From NCBI GenBank assembly GCA_016808115.1, contig JAEQBH010000893.1, positions 62,001 to 126,000 of the forward strand: a DNA stretch of 64,000 nucleotides. Direction: 5' to 3'. The translations under genes and the position numbers were made by a program. The notes under the pieces were generated by a model. It saw nothing but the letters and a program-made list of their open reading frames with translations. It did not search any database and had not been told where the DNA came from. Of this stretch, positions 12,290 through 22,000 are shown piece by piece. Source of the DNA: Tetrastigma voinierianum (Eukaryota; Streptophyta; Magnoliopsida; Vitales; Vitaceae). The stretch's first letter is position 1; each line of letters opens with the position of its first letter.

Positions 12290-13214
12290 GATTTTCAGTC
12301 ATTTTTCGCTTTGATTGCCCTACTGTCTACACACATCTACCAAGTTCCATCTATCTTAGGCATGAACAAAGGTGGAATCGCACATGAGCTCATGCTTGCC
12401 TGAATATGTCCATTGCTTAACAACTCTTCTACCTTCTGCCTTAAAATTTCATTCACCTTGTGACTCATCCTATAATTAGGCACATTAGGAAGAGAAGCAC
12501 CTAGAATCAAATCTATATTGTGTTGTATGTTACGTATAGGAGGTAACTCTGCAATAAATCCTCATGAATAACATCATTAAACTCCTCTAACAAAGGTTGC
12601 ACCTCCATTGGAATCTAAGTTCCAACTAAATCTCTACTTTCTACCTCTCCCTTTACAACCATCAAATGCACTTCTCAAGTCTTCTTACACTTGCCCATAA
12701 ATGAAGATGAGTTGTGCACAATAGTTAGAAAGTTTCTTCCCTCTACTTGTAAAGACTTAGGTTGGTTCTCACTTTCTGATAATTGATTTCTCTCTACTAA
12801 TCTCAAAAATTCAAAAGCATATTCATTCACACTCCTACTACCTTGTGATGTACATCTCTGATAAGCATTAAAAAGATATTGTCCATCGTCCAGAGGAAAA
12901 AATCTACCTCGTAATAATTACTTCATCCTACACCATGTTTGAACAGGACCATGCCTTTCTCTCATCATCATCTGCTCCCTCAGTCTATCCCACCATATTG
13001 ATGCTCCTCCTTTTAACCTATAAGTAACAAATTTAACCTTTCTATCTTCGGGCAACTCGATATATTAAAAAAAATGTCTACTTCAATCAACCAATCTAAA
13101 AACCCCTCAATATCAAGATCACCACTGAAGTTAGGGGTATCTACCTTTAGTTTGTATTTGTCATCTCCTTTGTAGTTTGGTTGCCACTTTCTTCCACCTC
13201 CTTGTCTACCATGT
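12290..13214 (-). pseudogene. Gypsy gag to RT start, degenerate
   Basis: Minus-strand translation gives gag words VDTPNFSGDLDIEGFLDWLI (about 13080-13150) and RQGGGRKWQ just before. The Gag_pre frame then continues with stops through 12700. RT onset is clear around 12300-12520: VPNYRMSHKVNEILRQKVEE, then CAIPPLFMPK and MCVDSRAI. These match the conserved start of plant Ty3/gypsy RT. Frame changes and stops such as one before MCVD make it non-coding. Confidence 0.8.
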
Positions 13215-13439
13215 TGATGAGCTTAAAAGTCATCTCTTTTTAGTCCATTTTTCTGTTTGATTTTCAGCTAAAATCAATATTTAATATAATGTAATTATGA
13301 AGAACTCACCAATTTGTCATTAGCGTGAAGGAAGCAAGAAAGATGAAAAAATGCAAAGAATAAGTGGATAAAAAATGCACTAATAGTAGAGCGTAAATAA
13401 AGCAATTGGCTGAACTATTGATGCAGTTTTGAGGTCTAC

Positions 13440-14290
13440 ACAGTCCAGTCTGAGGTCGCGACATCAGGAAGATTAAAGGGAATTTGATGCAGTCGCACAG
13501 TGGATCACAAATAAGAGGCAACTCCAGGAATGAGGTGAAATTAAAAGAGTGATGTCGCGACAGAAGTCTCAAGTCGCGACATCATAAACAACTGAAGGTA
13601 AACTTCCACTGTAAAGATCAAGTGATGTCGCGACAAGAAGAATGGATGTCATACACCAAGTACAACCAATTGATACCTAAGAGAGAATTATGGATGAAGT
13701 CAAGACATCACAAAGAGAATGATCCAAGGCTTCAAACAAGGAGTTGATGTCGCGACGCCAAGAAGCACCCATTCACAACAACAGTTAATTTACTTGATGT
13801 CGCGACAAGAAGACTGATGTCGTGACACCACAACAATGAGAAGAGTACAAGAGAATTTGAGCCGATGTCACTACATCGTGGAACACCTATCAAGGATGCG
13901 CGACTGTGGAGCTAAAGTCGCGACAAGAAGATCAGATGTCTCGACACCAAGAACAATTGGTTGTTACAGACAGAGACTTAAGGCCGAGGTCGTGACATCA
14001 AGAGGAGATCAATCGAAGGCTTCAACTATGAGGTCAGATGTCGCGACATCATGACAACAAAGTGGAAGGGCAAGAGACTTGTTTCCATGTCGCGATAACA
14101 TCCCGATGTCACGAAGATCGAACAAAACCATTGAAGATCGCAAAGGACTAGAATGGATGTCATGACAGAAGGCCATGATGTCGCGACATCACAAGCGATC
14201 AACCTGAACCTACAAGGGCACAGATCGTGTCGTGACAACATGAACGACCACCCATAGGAAGCAGTAACTTTATTCAATCGCGACATGAGT
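13440..14290. repeat. TGTCGCGACA palindrome array
   Basis: About twenty copies of a core near TGTCGCGACA occur. Starts near 13443, 13550, 13573, 13622, 13696, 13743, 13796, 13814, 13863, 13915, 13934, 13986, 14036, 14087, 14105, 14156, 14175, 14227 and 14276 give a main spacing of 47-53 bases, with frequent partners 18-21 bases away. Variants are mostly C to T or G to A inside the CpGs (TGTCGTGACA, TGTCATGACA). The array lies inside the Athila-type LTR. Confidence 0.85.
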
Positions 14291-14479
14291 TCAGTGGTCA
14301 CAAGAGAAGTGATGACCTTAACTAGAGCAAGAATCCTGGCCCTGGGCCACCTAAAATCCACAGCAATTACATGGGATTAGGGCCCAATTGAGGAACCCCT
14401 ATAACACGCCAGCCTATCCAACTCATCTCAAGCAAATTTCTACGTCACGCACGAGAGGTCCTGGATAGCCGAAGCTCAT

Positions 14480-14560
14480 TTTCTTTATTTTTCTTTATTT
14501 TCTTTATTTTTCTTTATTTTCATTTCGCTATTTTAAACAGATTGTTTCGTATTTTCTTTT
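14480..14560 (+). repeat. CTTTATTTTT-type low-complexity tract
   Basis: The words TTTTCTTTATTTTTCTTTAT are repeated several times, then dissolve into T-rich sequence. It is an LTR-internal simple repeat. Confidence 0.75.
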
Positions 14561-15839
14561 TTTCTTTCTTTTTCGCTTTGTTTTGTTTGATCTCAATGTT
14601 ATCAAGTAATAAGCCGAATGCCGAAATCAATTTCTTTTCAGCGCCACTGAACGTATGGAATTTCGTATAAATTCAAATTCGATTGTTCAGCTTCATTTAT
14701 ACCATTCTTTAAGTGATCAGAGGAATGTCAGACGTGTGATTCTAAGAATTGAGGAATCCGCAATGCAATATGAACATGATAAACGAATTTATCTTTCCCG
14801 TAGATTGTTTATAGCAAATTGTTAATTCGCTAATGAATTTATTTCCTGCCAGGGTTTATTAATCCTGGGATCCGAATACGCTTTATACCGCAAGATTCAA
14901 GGCTGCTCGATTTCAAGGAGGTCCTCTCGAGGACACAGGAAGACATTCCCGAGAGTAATGTGCATTTCCTTTGAAGGTATACTAACCTACTAATAGTGGA
15001 TCTTTTCTGAAATTTTTGTAAGTTCACTTAGATAAATCCTTCCTCACTTGAAATCAAGAACGAGTTGAATGAGTTATCTATTTAAACAAGCAAAGAGTTC
15101 ACTCACCCTGATGAGCGAGACTAATCCCGTGTTAGCCAGATCTAATCAAGGAAAGGTTGATCTATTCTAATTTCGAGGAGGAGCAATCGAAGTTGTATAT
15201 CCCGTTTGACCGATAACTCGGGAGTTAAGGTTTACAATTCCATAAATGGGTATGAAGTATTAAAAAGAAAAATATCCAGATTAAGGAAGTCCCTTTTTAA
15301 AAAGTAGTTATCTAATTCCCTGTATTCGAGAGACTCCAGTCATAAATTAGATAATGAAATGTGGAGTGTGGAGAGATCAAATTCGACTACAACGCTGACA
15401 GATTTTGAAACTGAATTAATCAAGAAATTTTTATCGTGAGTAACTACAGAATCGAAGGCTCACTATCACTATTTCTATTGATGTGTCCTCTGAGGATAAC
15501 CTGCTCAAGATCTCGCCTCTTTTATAGAAATTCTTATTCTTTAATCTTTATTTTCCGCATGTTGGATAGTTCGCTTAATTTCTTGCTCTGCTTAATTTTC
15601 CAGCACCTTAATGCTGGATCCTACTATCATTTTGTGGTCCAAATAGTATGGAATTGAGTAGTCGTAGTTGATTTAAAATTCTTTCAGGATCTCGGTGGGA
15701 TCGATATCGATTTAAATCCATTTTATTACTTGTCGACTTGTGCACTTGCGTAATATCGTACTCAAACCCAACTTTGAAAAATGATTTACTCTCTAAGAGA
15801 TTGGTGGCTTTGGTGGTAGTATAATGTCAACAAGTTTTA

Positions 15840-15856
15840 TGGCGCTCGTTGCTGGG
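15840..15856 (+). other. Degraded tRNA-Asp-type primer binding site
   Basis: TGGCGCTCGTTGCTGGG follows AATGTCAACAAGTTTTA. Athila-type elements usually have GTCAAC...TTTTTGGCGCCGTTGCCGGGG here. The match and its spacing to the LTR end give the orientation of the element (plus). Confidence 0.6.
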
Positions 15857-15977
15857 ATTTCTTCAGACATTAGTCCTCGGTAATAACGCTTCATAATTCT
15901 CGCATGCATAAATTAATGCATAAATGTGCAACATTGCTTTTGGTCACTTAACAAGCTTCTTATGGCGCTGCTGTTAA

Positions 15978-16340
15978 TTTTCTTCCCACCTCCTTGTCTA
16001 CCATGTGGATTTGCAAAGTCACTAAAGTCAACCTCCTCATAAGTGTCATCAAATCCTACAGTTGGCTTTCTTTGATTTCATATGTTTGGAATGGGATTAA
16101 AAATTGGTCTAGTGAGGCCAATTCCTCTGCATTATTCCTCATCATCATTCCAACGCCCTTGTCCATTAATCCCCAATAACGCTTGTAGTTGGGTTTATAT
16201 TGTTTCCGACTACTAGGTTAAATTTTGGATTAATTGTTTTTATTCATTAATTGACCTCCAAACAACTTGCAATCCCTGATCATTGTCTTGGGATTAGTTG
16301 TCATCACTAGCACCAGTATTAGTCATTGATTGAGAAAAAC
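15978..16340 (-). pseudogene. Gypsy gag N-terminal part
   Basis: Minus-strand translation near 15978-16060 gives VGFDDTYEEVDFSDFANPHG followed by RQGGG, which joins in sense to RQGGGRKWQ of the block ending at 13214. The rest toward 16340 is degenerate. It shares about 28 bp with 13188-13214. Confidence 0.55.
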
Positions 16341-16342
16341 TT

Positions 16343-16354
16343 GCTCTGATACCA
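16343..16354 (-). other. tRNA-Met primer binding site
   Basis: GCTCTGATACCA on the plus strand is TGGTATCAGAGC on the minus strand, a perfect 12-base match to the usual initiator tRNA-Met primer site. Confidence 0.8.
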
Positions 16355-16355
16355 C

Positions 16356-16705
16356 TTAACGCAACGTGTAGCACAATTGATCAACAAGAATAAACATGCC
16401 TCAATCTAGAGACCAATTCTCAATCCAGAAAACAAAGTAAAACAAAAACTTTAATTTTGATTGATAAAAGTGATAAAAGTCCTAAAAACAAACCCTAAAA
16501 CATCTATGTATACCCTAAGTATAATATAGGTAGAATATGAAATAAAAATAATATCCCAAAACAATAATAGGAAATAAAATAATATCCAAAAACAAAAATA
16601 GGAAATTAAGATAATATTCCAAAACAATAATATGAAACAAAATAATATTTCAAAACAACCAAAATAAGGATTTTGGTTGATCTTCATCCAACGCCCTGCG
16701 TCACA
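16356..16705 (-). repeat. Gypsy 5' LTR (about 350 bp)
   Basis: The outer end reads TGTGACGCAGGGCG on the minus strand and the inner end CTACACGTTGCGTTAA, next to the primer site. No second copy was found in the window. Confidence 0.55.
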
Positions 16706-18250
16706 TTATCCATAGGATCTAGAGAAGTCTTAGCCTATCCTCCTCTTCTGCCCAAGAATCGTGGGATCAATGAAGTCATGTTCTAAGTAGAGTCTTACTC
16801 CAGTTCCGGCTCTCGTTCAAACTGCTCACGTGACTCAGCACGTTCCCACTTTTGTTAGGACTGTGTCATGTGACTTCCCTTGCAGATATTCAATACTTCA
16901 TCAATTTTGATCTTCGAAATATGTTGCTTGCTTGTGAGAAAGGGAGTGCCAATTTTAAACCCAATAATATGTAAGCATCTAACCAATTATCGAGAACCAA
17001 CTCTAACAAAGCTGAATTCCTGTTTCCATAATAGAGAATTTTGTTTCGTCTTCGTGGCCTACTACTAGCTAGGAGTGAAGTGCTCTTCAGGTTTGATCCT
17101 TTAATCCTTTCTTTCATACCCCTACTCTTAGCTATGGGAAATCCCATTTTCAACTCTACTTTCATACGGAAATTCCACTAGGTTAATCCGCTTTACGATG
17201 AAGAGGTTAGGGGTTTGTTTAATGAAGGGTAAGCTCTGCTCCCCTTCACTTTCTTTGCTGGACGCTGTACCAGATACCCTTTTAGTTCTGGCTTATGTTA
17301 ACTCGAAAGAGATAAGGGAAGAAGCTATCGAAAGAGATAAGAAGATTGGATATTCCTCCTGCCACTGAAACCCAGACCCCAAAGGTCCTCTATTCTAAGC
17401 ACTATAGACGAGTACCCGAGTGGAATTGCCCTCAGAGTCATTATGAAAATCAAACTTAGCACAATTTAAGTTGTTTGAAACGGGAAAGTGGAAAAGGAAT
17501 ATGGTTTAAGTTCTAAACTCCGTTTTTTAATGATCTAATTTTTTTTTTTGGAAGACAAAGAAGTGTGATAAAGATGATTGAGTCTCTCCGACTAACATAA
17601 TAGAGTGGCAACTATTTAGCTACATTTTCCATATTTTATTATCCAATTTTTCCACCTAGCTACACGTACAAACGTCATTTTTTTTTTCACAAAGAAATAG
17701 TCATATTCCCAAGAGATGTTTCACAAGTATATAGAGATAATGATCGCACGCATGGAAATGAGTGGGAAAAAACCCAAGAAAATAATAAATAAATAAAATA
17801 AAGGAGAATAATTTGTTAGAATCTAGTAAGTATATATAATGCTATTTTATACATATTGATAATATAGATGTATTCTCAACTCCACCACTGGTTAACTTGC
17901 TATTAATTTACATAATAGCAAGTAACCTATGTAATTTGATCATCAATTCTCATGAATTGGCCAATTAAATGTTTTATTTTAGGATAAATGTATTATATGG
18001 GGGAGAGTCAGTAAAATTTGTAATCGAAAATTGGATTTTTAATTTCATTATTTTACATTCCTTTCAAAATCAATCTTTCAATAAATTTATTAGTCTTTTA
18101 CTGATATGCATTCTATAACATCTAGTTCTTCAACAAAATCTCGTGAGCTCTATATCCCATTTTCAATTACATGGTCCAACCTTTCAAATACATTTGGCCA
18201 TGCCATATAAATAAGTTAAACGTTAGTGATGATTTGGAATATTGTTGCAA
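16706..18250. other. Intergenic region downstream of the receptor-like gene
   Basis: No open gene is visible. The part 16720-17430 is less AT-rich than its surroundings and has an organelle-like feel (words such as AGAGATAAGGGAAGAAGC), but no organellar gene was recognised. The rest is AT-rich. Confidence 0.4.
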
Positions 18251-18256
18251 TTTATT
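18251..18256 (-). terminator. Candidate polyadenylation signal of the receptor-like gene
   Basis: AATAAA on the minus strand lies about 170 bases after the stop codon. It is one candidate; plant signals are loose and AT-rich sequence offers others. Confidence 0.3.
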
Positions 18257-18424
18257 ATTTCATTTTAACAAAGCAAAATATATAAACAAGCATTTTTACA
18301 ACTTCAAAAACAAGCTACTCTAACTTCAATATATAATCACAATACATGTTATTCATTTACATAAGGATGCAACATCCAATCGTATGATTCACCACAAAAA
18401 GACAACATCACATATAGAAACGGC

Positions 18425-21367
18425 CTAGATTCTTCTAGCTCCATGACTTCGAGTGCTCCTTGTTGACCTTCTAACCTTCTTGCGTCTATCTTTTTCAACC
18501 ATTCTCACAAACCATTCAGGCTTTCCTGTTGAGAAAATGAGGCAACCCATAGACAATCCAACTACCAGTCCACAACCATACCCCATCAATATGACTTTCC
18601 AATCAAATCCACTATTGGATTCCACCTCCTCTTCGTTGGGAGCTTGTGGTGCTTCATCAGCTACACATTTTTTGGACAAGGGAAATCCACATAATCCCAT
18701 ATTCCCACCATATGAATTATTTGCAAATGAATTAAATTGGTTGCCTCGAGGAATGACTCCAGTGAGATGATTATTTGAAAGATTTAGCACTTCAAGAAAT
18801 GTCAAACTTGTCAGCTCATATGGAATTTCCCCACCGAGCTGGTTCGAAGAGAGGTCTAATGACTCAAGCACCATTAGATTCCCTAGAGATGATGGAATAT
18901 GTCCTGTAAGATTGTTACGAGACAAGTTGAGTTCTCGAAGTGAAATAAGACTTCCAATGGAATCCGGAATATCTCCTTGGAATCTATTGCTCGACAAATC
19001 AACTGTTGTGAAGGTGAACAAGATTCTCACAAATCCATATTCAAAGCCTTTGATAGTTACCATCATCCTATCTTGATAATAGTACTCCCCCATATAATTC
19101 AATTTCGTTTTATCCTCCGTCACATTCATCATTGCCTTGAAATTCTTCAAGTACATTTTCGGTAAGCTACCAGAGAAATCATTGCGTGAGAGATCCATTA
19201 TTCGTAGCTTGGGAAATGGAAATCGGAAATTTGAACCCCTTATGTGACCATGGAATCTATTGGATCGCAAGATTAAAACTTGTAGCTCTGGGAGAGTTTC
19301 CAACCAGTAGGGAAATGTATCATTTATTCTATTATTTCCAAGGTCTAAAACTTGCAACTTGCTACAGTTGATCAAAGATTTTGGCAGAGGTCCTTCCAAA
19401 TGATTCCCATTGAAGCCAAGATTCCTGATGACATTGCTCTTTGAAAATGTTTCCGGAATGGTGCCCTGAAGTTGATTCATCCGCAAATCCAAGACCGAGA
19501 GAAACTTGCTGAAGTTTCCCAAACATGGTGGAATTAAGCCACTCAGGTTGTTGTTAGAGAAATAAAGAAGTTGAATAAAACCCATTTCACAAATCAACGA
19601 GGGAAGTGGCCCTTGAAGAAAATTGGAGTGAAGGTCAAGAATTATCATATTCTTCCATGGAACCGTCTCAAATCTGCTTAGCATGTTGTGAGAAAGATCT
19701 AAGACAGATAGCGTCTCCATACCAATATTCCATGCCCATTTCGGAAGTTCTCCATAGATTTTGTTTTTTGAAAGGTCTAGAAACAATAATGCCTCTTGGT
19801 TGCATAAAAATCTTGGGAATTCACTTATGTTGCAAGAAGACAACAACAATGTTTCCAAGTTTGGTAAGGCACAGTTGGAATTACTGTAGTTGCTCAATGT
19901 CAAAACATTGTTTGAAAGATCGAGATAGATGAGATTTTCAAGATTAATGAACATGTCCGTCTCCACAATTCCACTCAAGTTATTTGAAGAAAGCTGGAGA
20001 TACGTAAGATTTACAAGCTCAAAGATGGAACTTGGGATTGGTCCATCTAATTTATTATCACTCAAATCAATGGACTTCAAGGAATTGGATTTGAATTCAT
20101 TAAAATGACCAGTGAGTTTATTATGATTGAGATCTAACTCTGTCAATGATGGTAGACTAAACAGCCAAGATGGTATCGCCCCATTCAACAAGTTATTAGA
20201 AAGATGGACCGTTGATAGACCTAAAAGTTCCTTTACATGAGAAGGAATGACACCTTCTAGCCTGTTGTTTGAAAGGTCTAAGAAAGAAAGTTCTGTTAGA
20301 TTGTCAAGTGAGGATATGAACTCACCTGTAAAACTATTACTGGAAAGATCTAATACAGTCAACTTTCGAAACTTATCGAAAATATGGGAAATTTCACCAG
20401 TAAATTGATTTTCTGAAAGGTCCAAGTAAGTGATTTTGGTGAGGTTCCCTAACACGGAGGGAATGGACCCTGAGAAATTGCAGTGGGAGAGATCCAAACT
20501 TTCTAAAGAACTCAGACCGCCTATTGAACTAGGAAGCTCCCCATCAAAACCTGTAGCAGAAAGATCCAACAACAGAATTGAATAGGTCTTATTGAACTTG
20601 GGGAAATACCCACTGAGATGATAGTTACCACCGAACTTGAGAACCTTGAGGTTAGGCAGGTGAAGATCATCATCAGGGAATCTCCCATGAAGATTACAGG
20701 AAGAGAGATCCATAGATGTCAAAGAAGATAAATTCAACAGGGAGCGAGGTATAATGGAAGAGATGTTTATACCTCGGAGATGAAGTTTCTGCAATTTTGT
20801 TAGGTTTTGAGCAAGTGCAATGAAGGTACTTGTTTCAAGCCTTAATCCATTGTACCTGGAGAGATCAAGTGAAACCAAGTCGGACAGGTGGGAGATTTCT
20901 TGAGCAATCATACCTGAAAATCCAGAGGAAGAGAGGTTGAGATGAGTCATTCTCCGGAACTGTCCAAACTTGGCTGAAATAGAGGACTTATTGAAATCAT
21001 TAAAAGCAAGATTGAGCCTTCGGAGATGATGCAAGAGGAAGAGGGTACTGTTGGAATCGATGGAGCCATAGAGGCCACTGCAACTAAGGTCGACCCCAAT
21101 TACATGGCCTGTAAAACTATTGCAAGTGACACCATCCCATGAGCAACAATCAGTGCCTTCCTTCCAAGAGTCTGTCTTGGCAAAAGAAGCTGAATTGCAA
21201 TCATCCGAAGAAGAGGCGGAAACATCTATGGAAAACGATTGCTTAAGTCGAAGCAAAGCAGAATTCTGGTGATGGGGACATAGTTTCGTAGAATTAGAGA
21301 AAGACGAACAAATAACTTGAGAATATGATAAAAAGAAGAGGAAACAAAGGATCGGCCAGTACATCAT
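18425..21367 (-). CDS. Leucine-rich-repeat receptor-like protein (Cf-9/RLP class)
   Basis: An intact single-exon frame of 980 residues, the usual size for this family. Residues 1 to about 21 form a signal peptide. The N-terminal LRR cap carries the paired cysteines DCCSWDGVTC (C74, C75, C82). Roughly 28-30 plant-type LRRs (LxxLDLSxNxLxGxIP) fill about 90-890, broken at about 740-790 by an island domain containing YYYQDRMMVTIKG. The C-cap has C893 and C901. An acidic juxtamembrane stretch (904-922) precedes a membrane span (923-945) with four glycines four residues apart (G929, G933, G937, G941). The tail of about 35 residues is very basic and has no kinase. Such proteins sit in the plasma membrane, bind apoplastic ligands and signal through SOBIR1-type kinases in immunity or development; the ligand here is unknown. 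The start is the first of two adjacent ATGs. No neighbouring gene appears co-ordinated with it. Confidence 0.95.
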   Translation of the reverse strand: MMYWPILCFLFFLSYSQVICSSFSNSTKLCPHHQNSALLRLKQSFSIDVSASSSDDCNSASFAKTDSWKEGTDCCSWDGVTCNSFTGHVIGVDLSCSGLYGSIDSNSTLFLLHHLRRLNLAFNDFNKSSISAKFGQFRRMTHLNLSSSGFSGMIAQEISHLSDLVSLDLSRYNGLRLETSTFIALAQNLTKLQKLHLRGINISSIIPRSLLNLSSLTSMDLSSCNLHGRFPDDDLHLPNLKVLKFGGNYHLSGYFPKFNKTYSILLLDLSATGFDGELPSSIGGLSSLESLDLSHCNFSGSIPSVLGNLTKITYLDLSENQFTGEISHIFDKFRKLTVLDLSSNSFTGEFISSLDNLTELSFLDLSNNRLEGVIPSHVKELLGLSTVHLSNNLLNGAIPSWLFSLPSLTELDLNHNKLTGHFNEFKSNSLKSIDLSDNKLDGPIPSSIFELVNLTYLQLSSNNLSGIVETDMFINLENLIYLDLSNNVLTLSNYSNSNCALPNLETLLLSSCNISEFPRFLCNQEALLFLDLSKNKIYGELPKWAWNIGMETLSVLDLSHNMLSRFETVPWKNMIILDLHSNFLQGPLPSLICEMGFIQLLYFSNNNLSGLIPPCLGNFSKFLSVLDLRMNQLQGTIPETFSKSNVIRNLGFNGNHLEGPLPKSLINCSKLQVLDLGNNRINDTFPYWLETLPELQVLILRSNRFHGHIRGSNFRFPFPKLRIMDLSRNDFSGSLPKMYLKNFKAMMNVTEDKTKLNYMGEYYYQDRMMVTIKGFEYGFVRILFTFTTVDLSSNRFQGDIPDSIGSLISLRELNLSRNNLTGHIPSSLGNLMVLESLDLSSNQLGGEIPYELTSLTFLEVLNLSNNHLTGVIPRGNQFNSFANNSYGGNMGLCGFPLSKKCVADEAPQAPNEEEVESNSGFDWKVILMGYGCGLVVGLSMGCLIFSTGKPEWFVRMVEKDRRKKVRRSTRSTRSHGARRI

Positions 21368-21435
21368 ATCTTCAAAAGCTATAGCAAAAATTTGCTGCTG
21401 TGTGATGGATAAAATATAATAATGGAAGACTCTAA

Positions 21436-21444
21436 TATTTTATA
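21436..21444 (-). promoter_or_regulatory. Candidate TATA box of the receptor-like gene
   Basis: The minus strand reads TATAAAATA about 70 bases before the start codon. Transcription would begin near 21405-21410, giving a leader of about 40 nucleotides. Another AT-rich candidate (TATTATATTTTATCC) lies closer to the gene but leaves too little room. Confidence 0.45.
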
Positions 21445-21749
21445 TCCAAATGATCCATTATAAGTTTAAACTTTCATTATTGGAAACTTCAGATCAAAGA
21501 AAAATTTAGAGTCAATTCCATCTTACGATGCCCATGTATGGATTGGTTGGCCGACCAAGACTTTTAGTCACCACAAGCTAAGATTCCATGGAAAAAGTGG
21601 GAGGGCAACTAAATAGAAAAAGAAGGTCATGTTTCTTTCCTTGGCCATAATAATTTCTCAAATAGTATCATGTACATGCTTCCTATATTGTTTATAAATC
21701 CCTTTTAATCCCCTCAGGAAAAAAAAAAATCCATTTTAATCCATTTATC

Positions 21750-22000
21750 TCATAAGGTTTGTTGAAATAAATGGCACAATAATGAAATACGAAATAAAGA
21801 AATAAACACCATATTTATGTGGAAACCCTTGTGAAAAAAAACCACGGGCAGAGGATAAATCTTAACTATGAATATGAAAAAAATTACAAAAGTACAACGG
21901 AATAGAGAATAAGATCTAATATGTTGATATGACGAAAATACCCTAGTAGAAAGGTATATACCATACCACGGGGGCAAGCCCCTATACCTCCTTGGGATCA
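21750..22000. repeat. Diverged relative of the 25304-25681 repeat
   Basis: The phrases TTTATGTGGAAACCC, AAAATACCCTAGTAG, TACCATACCACGG and GGGGCAAGCCCC appear in the same order as related words in the 25304 repeat (TTTACGTGGTTCGG, AAAATACCCCTAT, TACCATACCGC, GGGCCTTTGCCCC). It looks like a fragment of the same broad LTR-like family; the ends are not defined. Confidence 0.4.

Larger units (their letters stand above)
13215..15977 (+). mobile_element. Athila-type LTR plus leader inserted in the gypsy element
   Basis: It starts TGATGAGCTTAAAAGTCATC, close to the TGATGAGTGCCTAAAACACTCA-like start of the Athila-type LTRs at 48045 and 58309. An LTR of about 2.6 kb would end near 15832, followed by TGGCGCTCGTTGCTGGG at 15840-15856. 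That resembles the tRNA-Asp primer site TGGCGCCGTTGCCGGGG used by Athila elements. Only about 120 bases of leader follow, with a second partial TATGGCGCTGCTG near 15961, so the rest of the element is lost. Confidence 0.65.
12290..16705 (-). mobile_element. Ty3/gypsy element, 3' truncated, split by an Athila-type LTR
   Basis: On the minus strand: an LTR (about 16356-16705), a perfect tRNA-Met primer site (16343-16354), a gag start (15978-16340), then after an insertion (13215-15977) gag, protease region and the start of RT (12290-13214). Sequence stops resembling RT just after the motif CVDSRAI, so RNase H, integrase and the 3' LTR are missing. Confidence 0.75.

Noticed and set aside
13440..14290. 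CRISPR-like array of regularly spaced repeats
   Set aside because: The repeat is only about 10 bases, spacing varies, spacers are not unique, and this is a plant nuclear genome within an LTR.
13836..14361. Open frames on both strands over the palindrome array
   Set aside because: They are by-products of the repeat, which reads similarly on both strands because its core is a palindrome.
18453..19932. Plus-strand open frames opposite the receptor gene
   Set aside because: They are antisense shadows of the LRR coding sequence with no domain of their own.
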